The notes under the pieces: generated by a model
Told to the model about the DNA's origin: nothing
Databases searched by the model: none
What the model saw: only the letters and a program-made list of their open reading frames with translations
Part shown: in pieces, positions 34,133 through 42,500 of the stretch
Layout: each line of letters opens with the position of its first letter
How positions within the stretch are numbered: the first letter of the stretch is position 1
Assembly: GCA_002298165.1 (NCBI GenBank)
Contig: DBMI01000030.1
Span: 26,035 to 90,034, forward strand
Direction of reading: 5' to 3'
DNA: 64,000 nucleotides
Source of the DNA: Desulfarculales bacterium UBA702
GTDB lineage: Bacteria; Desulfobacterota; Syntrophobacteria; Syntrophobacterales; Syntrophobacteraceae
Translations under genes and position numbers: made by a program

Positions 34133-35761
34133 ATGACTATCAAGCGCAAAATGTTAGCTTTCCCTTTGATTACCGCATTGACAATTCTCGCAATCGGCGG
34201 AATTGCGCATCTCAGCTTCATAAAGTTCAATACCAGCCTTCAGGGGATCTACCACGACCTAAAAAGTGCGCAGGATATTACGACAGCTATAAAGAATCTT
34301 CAGGCACTGCATACAAGTGCCTATAAGATTGTAAATTGGGCCGCTCTGGACTACGAAGCGGCTAAGATCGATGCCCTTGGCAAGCAGATTACAAATGATG
34401 CCGAAGAGCTGAAAAAACTCCTGCAGGAGCGGACAGATTCTTCGGCAGATCCGGCGGAGAAAGAATCCTACGCCAAAATACTCACTCCATTTCTGAAATA
34501 CCGTGAGTGGATCGACAAGACAGTTGCATTGGCCGGTACTGATTCGGCGACTGCATCGATGATGCTGGGTTCTGTCGAGGAACAGTTTATTTTGGCCAAT
34601 GCCGAAATGCGCAAATGGCACGAGTATACCAGATTGAGAAGCGATGAGGCCTACCAATCGGCCCAGCGCAATTACGATAGCAATGTAGTCAACTTCATGC
34701 TGATTGCCTTCGCCGGCCTGATTATCGCCCTCTCTATTTCCCCATTCATAATAATGACGATCATCAAGGCCCTTAAAACTATCATGGACGGCCTGATTTC
34801 CAGCAGTATTCATGTGGCATCAGCCTCCGCGCAGATCGCCGCATCGAGCCAGCAATTTGCCGATGGCGCGTCGGAGCAAGCTTCGGCAATCGAGGAGACA
34901 TCTTCGTCGCTGGAGGAAATGGCTTCCATGACCAAACAGAATGCAGAAAATGCCGGCCAGGCCGATCAATTGATGAGAGAGACCCGTGAGGTCGTCTCAC
35001 AAGCGACTCAATCCATGGAGGAACTGACCACCTCGATGGGAGAAATCTCCAAAGCAAGTGAGGAGACCTCCAAAATCATAAAGACAATAGACGAGATCGC
35101 ATTCCAGACCAATCTTCTCGCACTTAACGCCGCAGTCGAGGCTGCCCGTGCCGGTGAAGCAGGGGCCGGATTCGCGGTAGTAGCCGATGAGGTGAGAAGT
35201 CTTGCAATGAGGGCTGCGCAAGCAGCCCGCAATACAGCCAGCCTGATTGAGGGAACGGTCAAGCGAGTAAAAGACGGATTGGAAGTGGTCCACAAAACCG
35301 ACAGAGAATTTCACAAGGTCGCCGCCAGCGTAGTCAAATCCAGCGAACTGGTCCGGGAAATTACAGCGGCATCTAACGAGCAGGCCATGGGCATTGAGCA
35401 GGTAAACAAAGCGGTAACTGAAATGGACAAGGTCGTTCAGCAAAACGCCGGAAGCGCCGAGGAATCTGCATCAGCGTCTACTGAAATGAGCATCGAGGCA
35501 GAAAAGATGAAAGGCTTCGTAGGCCAACTGGTTGATCTGGTCGGGGCGGATAACAGAAACGGCAAGTCTTCGAAAACGAAAAACGCGCAGATAGGAAAAA
35601 AAGAAAAGAGCATCGTGGGTCAGCTCAGTTCAACCCGGAACATCAGGAGCGCAACCAGCCCTGCGCCCGCCCATTCAAACCCGGATGGTCACTCGACAAC
35701 AGCAAAGCTCTCCCCTGAAAATCTTATACCCCTCGAAGGTGGTGACCTCACCGATTTCTAG
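34133..35761 (+). CDS. Methyl-accepting chemotaxis protein
   Basis: A 542-residue receptor. TM1 is at about 8-28 (FPLITALTILAIGGIAHLSF); the periplasmic part (30-185) is helical, of the four-helix-bundle type (SLQGIYHDLKSAQDITTAIK). TM2 is at about 188-213 (NFMLIAFAGLIIALSISPFI). The cytoplasmic coiled coil follows with repeated Gln/Glu pairs for methylation (EETSSSLEEMASMTKQNAEN) and the hairpin tip FQTNLLALNAAVEAARAGEA, which contacts CheA/CheW. A HAMP domain is short or absent between TM2 and the signalling helices. No CheR-binding pentapeptide is visible at the C-terminus. Confidence 0.95.
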   Translation: MTIKRKMLAFPLITALTILAIGGIAHLSFIKFNTSLQGIYHDLKSAQDITTAIKNLQALHTSAYKIVNWAALDYEAAKIDALGKQITNDAEELKKLLQERTDSSADPAEKESYAKILTPFLKYREWIDKTVALAGTDSATASMMLGSVEEQFILANAEMRKWHEYTRLRSDEAYQSAQRNYDSNVVNFMLIAFAGLIIALSISPFIIMTIIKALKTIMDGLISSSIHVASASAQIAASSQQFADGASEQASAIEETSSSLEEMASMTKQNAENAGQADQLMRETREVVSQATQSMEELTTSMGEISKASEETSKIIKTIDEIAFQTNLLALNAAVEAARAGEAGAGFAVVADEVRSLAMRAAQAARNTASLIEGTVKRVKDGLEVVHKTDREFHKVAASVVKSSELVREITAASNEQAMGIEQVNKAVTEMDKVVQQNAGSAEESASASTEMSIEAEKMKGFVGQLVDLVGADNRNGKSSKTKNAQIGKKEKSIVGQLSSTRNIRSATSPAPAHSNPDGHSTTAKLSPENLIPLEGGDLTDF

Positions 35762-35777
35762 ACTTTTACTCACCTCA

Positions 35778-35813
35778 GACTAAAGCAAGGCCGTCCATTG
35801 CCTTGTTTTAGTC
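35778..35813 (+). terminator. Terminator after the MCP gene
   Basis: GACTAAAGCAAGGC, loop of eight bases, GCCTTGTTTTAGTC. The stem is nearly perfect over 14 pairs, starts 17 bases after the stop and contains the T-run within the descending arm. Confidence 0.75.
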
Positions 35814-36036
35814 AATCCCCACAGCATTCGAGCTGTTCTTCCAGTTGGCCGCTATTCGCGAGTGGCACTGGTCCCGTCCAAGGCAGGATTACCGGCACCA
35901 ACTCTTTGCATCCCATGCCCATGCAAGTGGGAAAATACAAGCTCTTAATTGTTCTTCCTTTTGCTCCGAAGAAGCAGCAAAAAGCTGCCTTATACTAATT
36001 CGCGGTCCAAGATCGTACCAGGAACCGCTATAGAAA

Positions 36037-36095
36037 TGTAGCATAGCCCCTTGTGGGCGTTGGAGAAATTAGACGGGCACAAGGCCCTTGCTACA
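36037..36095. repeat. Imperfect inverted repeat, MITE-like
   Basis: TGTAGCATAGCCCCTTGTG at 36037 and CACAAGGCCCTTGCTACA ending at 36095 are near-complementary arms around a 22-base loop. No adjacent gene depends on it. It lies at the border of the accessory island and may be a small non-autonomous repeat; only one copy was found in the window. Confidence 0.45.
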
Positions 36096-36261
36096 TCAAC
36101 TTGAACGCAAATTGGTATTAGCCACCGCGTTGTTGCACCCAATGAAATCTCCATTTACTGGATCAAAACAAAGCAATAAGATCGGTGCAGGTCAGATTTT
36201 GGAGATTGAGATCAAGACCAGTGGCCTGGAACCAGCCGCATAAACCACTTTACCTGGCTTC

Positions 36262-36570
36262 ATGTTCCCTGTCCCACCTTATGGTATGGCGGAGATACAT
36301 TGGAGTTACTGTTACATGGAGCAAGTTACTTCCCCTGCCAAATCGGACCTTGGTATTGTACAATGGGTAATTCCTGTGGAGATTGCCACCGAGGCTAAAG
36401 AATGCTTTAGTGACGTGAACTATAGACACTCGTTGTTACCAAGGCCAAGCACCTCGGTCGCTGAATGGGACACAGATATACTTTCCGATCAAAATGCCGC
36501 AAAACTGAGGTCCGTCGAAACCCATTTGATACGAACAAGATTGTTAGACCCGAAAATTGCTCGCAAATAG
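36262..36570 (+). CDS. Doubtful small ORF in the island
   Basis: A 102-residue open frame with in-frame stops just upstream (about 36241) and no ribosome-binding site before its first ATG. It ends 10 bases before the next gene. The amino-acid composition is ordinary (MAEIHWSYCYMEQVTSPAKS ...) but matches nothing I know. It may be a remnant. Confidence 0.25.
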   Translation: MFPVPPYGMAEIHWSYCYMEQVTSPAKSDLGIVQWVIPVEIATEAKECFSDVNYRHSLLPRPSTSVAEWDTDILSDQNAAKLRSVETHLIRTRLLDPKIARK

Positions 36571-36580
36571 GAGGCAAGCC

Positions 36581-36979
36581 ATGAAAGGAATCCAACCTAC
36601 CCCTCAGTGCCTCGCGAAATCAAGCGGATTGTCCAATTCGGGATTAAAAAGAAAGACTCACGTGCCCAGGATTATGATTGTGTTATTAATATTCATAGTC
36701 ATTAGCCTCATAGCAATGGTTACCTTATACTTTAAATGGAGTGGATATGAGAAGGATTACTGGGCCGCCGAAATCGGAGACAAGGTCTATATTTCAGAGG
36801 TTTACCTGGGTGTCATCGTTGCGACAAGCAGCAATCATAAGTTTCCAAACGGCACGATTCGAGATGCTGTAAATGTGGACTTCGGCGGTGGACGTACAGA
36901 ATGGATTGCAAAGGATAAAGCGAAGCAAATATTTGTGATAAGGAACAATGATCTTGCTCTGTCTTCCGAATTGGAATAA
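36581..36979 (+). CDS. Membrane-anchored hypothetical protein
   Basis: A 132-residue protein with one transmembrane helix (about 28-52, RIMIVLLIFIVISLIAMVTL) and a C-terminal 80-residue soluble domain (YWAAEIGDKVYISEVYLGVI, then VNVDFGGGRTEWIAKDKAKQ). AGGAGG six bases before ATG 36581 strongly supports translation. The function is unknown. It lies in the accessory island with RHS and immunity-type genes, on the opposite strand from them. Confidence 0.55.
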   Translation: MKGIQPTPQCLAKSSGLSNSGLKRKTHVPRIMIVLLIFIVISLIAMVTLYFKWSGYEKDYWAAEIGDKVYISEVYLGVIVATSSNHKFPNGTIRDAVNVDFGGGRTEWIAKDKAKQIFVIRNNDLALSSELE

Positions 36980-37043
36980 TGGGCAGTAAAGCTGTCGGGT
37001 AATAGAGTGCGAATGGGTCTCAAATGGCGTATGTGGCCGGGCC

Positions 37044-37163
37044 AACTCGCCTGCGGTTAGACGATCCTTTTCGATGCCAAAAATGCGACTTTAAGGCCCA
37101 AATTAGCCATGATCAAAGGAATATGTCAAGTGATTGTAGTCAGTTAGTGTGGCCCGACCCCGC
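37044..37163 (+). repeat. 120-bp REP-containing repeat, copy A
   Basis: This segment (starting AACTCGCCTGCGGTTAGACG, ending GGCCCGACCCCGC) matches 39062-39181 with about six differences in 120 bases and the same orientation. Its 3' end, CAGTTAGTGTGGCCCGACCC, is the REP-like core that recurs at 39151-39181, in a shorter form at 39215-39236, and reversed at 38234. Confidence 0.9.
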
Positions 37164-37370
37164 CCCGCGCCCCGACAACGCATCCGGGAAGGTCTGGCAG
37201 GTAAGCAAAGTAGTTGTTTTCACCTCTTTCAATAATTACGAGGTACTGCATCTATCACCTCTTTAGCCCTGCTTTTTTTAATGTTCAGGGTCCTCCAGAT
37301 CACGCAGCCCGACATTGAGGTCATGATGAGGCAGGTGCGGTGGTGAGGGGGTGGTCGTAAATCCCTCTTG

Positions 37371-37406
37371 TGCGCTTCGCGCACCCGGATAGGCAAGCTA
37401 TCCGGG
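37371..37406. repeat. Two adjacent hairpins after the immunity-type gene
   Basis: GTGCG-CTTCG-CGCAC is followed at once by CCCGGATAG-GCAAG-CTATCCGGG (37384-37406), both perfect. They sit about 20 bases beyond the stop of the minus-strand gene at 37426 and could terminate it or be further REP units. Confidence 0.6.
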
Positions 37407-37425
37407 CCACCCACCTATGCCAATA

Positions 37426-38139
37426 TCAACCGCCAATCTGCACCTCTTGGAAATCTATCCCTTTGTAGCCCAACCTAAGAATCGCATTACGGAATCTCTC
37501 TTTGGCGAGTATTAGTGTGGTTAAATTACTTGCCTTAAATAAATCAACGTAGTCTGGTATTGATCCATTCTGGACCGTTAGATGGCGTGGCCTAACCATA
37601 GCATGATAATCGCAAATATCGCATGGCTTTGTAATATTGAGTTGCTCAGAAACATCCAATAAAGCAATTGCTTCTAGCTGGAACTCTAGTAGCATCCCGA
37701 ATTGCCCAGACTTATGAAATAGTTCTGTATCGGCTGCCAGTGGGAGTTTAACCCCAAACTCTTTAATTTCTCCGATGATATTCGAATTAGCTAATAAGGT
37801 CCAAGAGTTTACCCATTCGAAATCATAGCACCCGGTACCGTATACATTACCTGTCAAATGTCCAAACTGTGCACCTGGAAGCAGAAGAGAAGATTTGGGA
37901 AGAAGTGGCACTATCTGATTTTTCAAAAAGGTGAATCTGTCGGGATCAACTGGCTTTCTGCTCCTATACGGTTCATCTGAAAAGCCCTGATCAGATATGT
38001 CCAAACATGGATAAGACAAGCCGGTATTAGCCCATACATTTCCACACCAAGTGCAGTGAATTCCAGGCATACTCCATTTGTGGGTGGCATTTATTTGAAG
38101 GTGCCTCAGTTCACTAGGTAAAACTTCGAATAATTTCAT
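37426..38139 (-). CDS. Double-CXXC immunity-type protein (SitI6-like)
   Basis: A 237-residue protein with two Cys-X2-Cys knuckles far apart: CTWCGNVW (about 29-36) and CDICDYH (about 173-179). This spacing, together with LPSELRHLQINATHKWSMPGIHC before the first, resembles the Myxococcus double-CXXCG family (SitI6-type immunity proteins); the second motif here reads CXXCD. Such proteins neutralise secreted polymorphic toxins in the producing cell. AAGGTGA precedes the ATG well. It is bracketed by REP-type repeats in opposite orientations and lies downstream of the RHS gene on the same strand, but separated from it by the RAYT gene, so pairing with that toxin is only possible, not shown. Confidence 0.65.
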   Translation of the reverse strand: MKLFEVLPSELRHLQINATHKWSMPGIHCTWCGNVWANTGLSYPCLDISDQGFSDEPYRSRKPVDPDRFTFLKNQIVPLLPKSSLLLPGAQFGHLTGNVYGTGCYDFEWVNSWTLLANSNIIGEIKEFGVKLPLAADTELFHKSGQFGMLLEFQLEAIALLDVSEQLNITKPCDICDYHAMVRPRHLTVQNGSIPDYVDLFKASNLTTLILAKERFRNAILRLGYKGIDFQEVQIGG

Positions 38140-38233
38140 GAGTTAATCACCTTAGTGGTCCCTTAATCCCAAAATCGTAAATCATCTTGCCAGTTTGTTT
38201 ATATATGTCGATCCGAGTAGCCGAATGGCGAAT

Positions 38234-38245
38234 GGGGTCGGGCCA
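38234..38245 (-). repeat. REP core, reversed orientation
   Basis: GGGGTCGGGCCA is the exact reverse complement of the REP core TGGCCCGACCCC found at both 120-bp copies. It lies just upstream of the immunity-type gene and just downstream of the RAYT gene. Confidence 0.6.
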
Positions 38246-38289
38246 AGCTAATAGGCCGATTTGTATAGATAATGTTTTTAAAGTAGAGC

Positions 38290-39054
38290 CTATTTTGAGC
38301 TTAAACGCTCATTATTGCTACCGAAATTAATGCTATAAGGAGCCTGGGCTTCTCGGAGGCTGAATCCACCATCTACTCCGTAGATCCTGCGGCCCTTCGC
38401 CCTTATCCCGAGTCTGTTCATTATGCTCTCAACGAAATCATTGCTTCCTACAGCAATACTTTCAGTCCATTTGCATTCGCGTACCTGGTCGTCGCGTGCA
38501 AGAGCTTTCTCTATCCAGGCGCTGTGTAACCGGCGCAGGTCCTCCTTTGAGGGTATACCAAGCAGATCCATAAGTGCCCGGTGATCTATAATCGAGTACC
38601 TTTCCAGTGGCGCCTGGATTTCCTGATATCCGCCGAATTCCCACTGCGAGGGGTGCTTTACAACTCCCGCTCGCACAATGTTCAAGTCAATGTAGGTCAA
38701 ACAACTGATCAGATGATGATTTGTTTCAATTGCTGTGGCATGATATCTATCTTCCCAGAACGCTCCTTTTCGCTTCTTCCTGTAATTGAACTCCTGAGCG
38801 GTGCGGCCGGCAACCAGTTGCATGGATCTGGGAATAACTGCGCGCTCCCCGCTGTCAAGGACGAGCAGGTGGATGTGGTTGGATGTTGCCGTATAATTGA
38901 GGATTTTCAGCCCGTAGCGCTTCTTGGCTTCAAAGAGCCAACTCATCCAGACTCTGAGGTCTCTGGCAAATTTAAGCAGGAATTCCTTCTTGTGGCACCT
39001 ATGCGTTATGTGCCAGACGTATCCGGGAATGAAATGTCGTTTTGCTCTGGGCAT
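38290..39054 (-). CDS. REP-associated tyrosine transposase (RAYT, Y1-Tnp)
   Basis: A 254-residue single-strand DNA transposase of the TnpA_REP/Y1 group. It opens PRAKRHFIPGYVWHITHRCH, has the metal-binding HUH motif in SNHIHLLVL, GAFWEDRYHATAIET, and the catalytic tyrosine region SCLTYIDLNIVRAGV. C-terminal helices follow. RAYTs are single-copy genes that act on REP palindromes; REP-like repeats surround this one on both sides. ATG 39054 is chosen; a TTG at 39063 is possible because AAGGCGAG precedes it. The start region abuts the 120-bp repeat copy B. Confidence 0.92.
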   Translation of the reverse strand: MPRAKRHFIPGYVWHITHRCHKKEFLLKFARDLRVWMSWLFEAKKRYGLKILNYTATSNHIHLLVLDSGERAVIPRSMQLVAGRTAQEFNYRKKRKGAFWEDRYHATAIETNHHLISCLTYIDLNIVRAGVVKHPSQWEFGGYQEIQAPLERYSIIDHRALMDLLGIPSKEDLRRLHSAWIEKALARDDQVRECKWTESIAVGSNDFVESIMNRLGIRAKGRRIYGVDGGFSLREAQAPYSINFGSNNERLSSK

Positions 39055-39061
39055 AGGCTGC

Positions 39062-39181
39062 AACTCGCCTTCGGTTAGACGATCATTTTCGATGCCAAAA
39101 ATGCCTCTTTAAGGCCCAAATAAGCCAAGATCAAAGGAATATGTCAAGTGATTGTAGTCAGTTAGTGTGGCCCGACCCCGC
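39062..39181 (+). repeat. 120-bp REP-containing repeat, copy B
   Basis: About 95% identical to copy A at 37044-37163. It begins immediately upstream of the RAYT start codon (minus strand) and ends with the REP core GTGTGGCCCGACCCCGC. Copy A therefore carries what looks like the RAYT leader without the gene. Confidence 0.9.
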
Positions 39182-39206
39182 TCGCCGCTCGTAGTTGGAA
39201 TCAGGG

Positions 39207-39497
39207 TCACCCGCCAGTTAGTCCGTCCCGACCCCGATCGTGACTCCGCTCGCGTTCGCGGCAGGAGGAACCACCTTCAAGAATTTTGTTTTTTTTTTGG
39301 ATTCTTAGCCTATGAACGTTCCAGTATTCGAGGGAGGTGGCCATACTGAAAAAAACAGAAATAATGCTTAAAAGCTTCGCAAGCCAAGTGATCCTATAAA
39401 AAAAACAACCTAGAGCAACCAAAACTAAAAATAGAATTAGCCGCAATCCGCTCCTGCACCGAATCATTGATTCTTTTATACGCTCATCGAGGTCCAC
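39207..39497 (-). CDS. Small two-helix membrane protein, possible immunity protein
   Basis: A 96-residue frame starting GTG 17 bases after the RHS stop, with TTGGAAAATGAACC upstream. It has two hydrophobic segments, LRLILFLVLVALGCFF (about 18-33) and WLAKLLSIISVFFSMATS (about 38-55), then a basic tail. Small membrane proteins immediately behind RHS genes are often immunity proteins against the RHS toxin. The last 20 or so residues are encoded by a REP fragment (39215-39236 and neighbours), so the original C-terminus may have been replaced by the repeat insertion. No family recognised. Confidence 0.5.
   Translation of the reverse strand: MDLDERIKESMIRCRSGLRLILFLVLVALGCFFYRITWLAKLLSIISVFFSMATSLEYWNVHRLRIQKKNKILEGGSSCRERERSHDRGRDGLTGG
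39215..39236 (+). repeat. REP core, diverged copy
   Basis: CAGTTAGTCCGTCCCGACCC followed by CG aligns with CAGTTAGTGTGGCCCGACCC of copies A and B. It lies inside the 3' end of the small membrane-protein gene. Confidence 0.65.
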
Positions 39498-39513
39498 GGT
39501 TCATTTTCCAATT

Positions 39514-42500
39514 CTAATTGCCGTTAAGACTGCCAGCCGTTATTGGTGCACCGTAAATTCCTAGAATTGTGGTTCTAAGTCCCCATTCCGTTGCAACCCT
39601 CGCGGCTGTAGAGCCATTCAACCAACTATTGAACCCTGAAGAAAGTGGGAGATAATTGAAGCCAGCATTCACTTCAGAAAATCGCTGAGGAATTAACCAG
39701 TGGTGGAGACTTTGACCGTTTGAAGCCAGCCATCGCTCACCATTACCAGCGGCAAGACTCCAGGTATCTCGTACTGAATTCCATGTTCTTCCATCCGAGA
39801 GCAAGCGCCCAGACCCTCTTAAGACACGGGCTCCAAGGCCGCCGCTTTTGCCCATTTGATAGAGAGCATTCCTGCCAAGATGTGCACCACCAAAAGCAAT
39901 ACTTAATGCTGTCGCACCCAATTCTCCATTCTGATAAGCCCCAGAGCAGTTGTCTATTACTCCATTTGTGCCCATCTGCTTGCGTACCCATCTGGTGCCA
40001 CCAAATGATAAGGTGTCCCCAAATCCGGATGCCCCATCTACAAGCCACTGTGGCAATGGATCACCCAATGCCCACAATCCATAGGGATCAATTAACATGA
40101 CAGGATTGTTACCAGCGTACGCAAATAGATTCACATCCCCACCCCCAAACCCGAGCGGGTCTTCGGAGATGAATCGGCCCACAGCTGAATCATAGTACCT
40201 TGCCCGCATGTAGTAAAGACCGTCGGGTTCGGCCATTACACCGTATTGGCCTACGAACTTGAAGGGCTGTGTAAAGCCTTCCTGCTGGTTGAGTATTTGG
40301 CCGAAGGGATCATAGTAGTATGAGTTAACAACCGTCTGGTCCGTGCCGGTTAGCGCCATCGTGCTTCCGGTTGGATTGAAGTGGTAGCAGTAGGTCGTTG
40401 CATTCTGGCCGACTGTTGCCATCGAAATCAGGCCCTTGCCGTAGATGTATTTACGGGTGATGCCGGTTGCGTCTGCTTCGGCCAGCAGGTTACCGTAAGG
40501 ATCGTAGATGTAGCGGGTGGTGGTTGCGCCCCTTGTAACACTCAGCCGATTGCCCAGGCCATCGTAGGAAAAGCTTGTTGCACCTCCGATCCCAGTAAGC
40601 CGGTGGTTGTAGTCGAAAGTATATACAGTGCTTTCCTGTCCGATTGACTTGTTGAATAATTGGCCCTCATCATCGTAATCGTAGCTTTCTCCTCCTGCTG
40701 AATTAAGCCGGTTCTTCTGGGGATTGTACCCATAGATGGTTTGACCGGCTACCGCAGGCATCCCGGTAAGTGGCACGGTCTCGGTCATGTTCTTGATGTT
40801 CCCATTTGCATCCAGATCATTCGGACCATCAAAAATGAAGCTTGCAACGGAACTCTCGATTTTGGTCAGCCGGTTGGCATTGTCATAGCCGTATGTAGTG
40901 GTAATTCCGTTAAAGTTCCTGAAGCTTATGAGCCTTCCTGCAGCATCATATGCGTAGACTGCCTGCTGATCTTGCGCATACAGTGCCTCCTCAACGGAGC
41001 AGTCATCCGGCCCGGCCAGAACCCGTTTCAACCTATTTTGATTGTCGTAGCAGTATTGCACCTTCTGGCCATCGGGATAGATAATCCGGGAAAGATTTCC
41101 GACAGCATCGTATTCGTAGTGAAGAGCAAAATTGTTTGCGTCAGTGTAATCCTTGATCCGCCCTTCATCATCGTAGACGAAGTTGGCCGTACCGAGGGAA
41201 TCAGTGATCCAGTCAAGCCTTCCCAGATTATTGTAATGGGTCTGCACCTTGATCTGGTCCTGGTAGGAAATGTAGTCCAGATTTCCAACCGGAGTATATT
41301 TGTAGGTTACCGGCTCATGCTCATCGTTACGGTCGGTAGCGACCTGCTTCCGGGTTGCGGGATAGTAGGCGATTTCCGTATGCTTACCGAGGGGATCGTT
41401 TATAGTTGTGCGGTAAGCGTGGTTCGCAGTGTCCCAGTTGTAGGCATAACTCGTTGTTGAAAAAGCATCTTCGGTGCTGGACCCGTGAAGGGTAACCGAC
41501 GTTATCTTTTCGCCTTCACTGCCACAGGACGAGCAACCGGAATAGTTGAACTTGGATACATGCCCCATGGCATCTTTGATTTGGCTTAGCTGCCCAAGGT
41601 AATTGTGTTGGAAGTCAGTCGATGGATTTCCATTCGCATCGGTTACCGAGCTGATATTGCCGTTCGAGTCATGCTCAAACGTAGTGGTGAGAGTGGTTGT
41701 ACCTGGGTACTGTAGTATGTGCCGAAGATCCTCACCGTTATTATCGTAAACATACTCAGTGGAGTGGCCGAGTGGGTCGGTTACGGCGACAATATTGTTG
41801 CTACGCTGAATGGTGCTCTGGTTGCCGTCCGGGTCTTTCATCCAGTCAACCTGGCCGTTTAAATAGTGGAATTCAAATTTCTTATTGAACTGGTCATTTA
41901 AGTAGGCATACTGAATGTTTCCTTGTGCGTCTCTATCGAAAGTAGTCTTGACGTTGGTACGATCCTTAAAGGTCCAGAGATTGCCTTTTGCGTCATATCT
42001 TAACTCAGAGCTTTTCCCCGTCGAATCTTCAATTTCGGTAACTCGTTTTCCTTCTCCTCCCTTTTCTGGGGCGGGGTCAAAGTGGTAGGTGGTCTCGATG
42101 CCAGATCTGTCTCTATAGGTGTATCCGTCACTTATAGGAGTGTACGATTCGTAGGTGCTATCCGCGCTGTAATCGACACGTGAGAGAACATTCGAGTTGT
42201 AATAATAAGTTGTACTATATCCGAACGGATCAGTGATTTTGTAAGGCAAATATGATTGAGGGTAGTATTCATATATCCATGGTGAACCATCTCCCTCTGT
42301 GACATACGTTTTGTGATTAACTGAATCATACGAGGTAACACTCTTGGTGATCGTTATATTCGGATCTGATGACGGGTATGTAACTGATTTAAATTTTCCG
42401 TACACGTGGTATGTACTATCATTATAATACTCATAAGTCCATATGTTCAAGGATGGATCTCGCTTATAATGTATTTTGCTCGTATGGTCGTAATATTCAA

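Noticed and set aside
41028..41460. Frames on both strands inside the RHS gene
   Set aside because: The regular RHS repeats give shadow frames in several registers.
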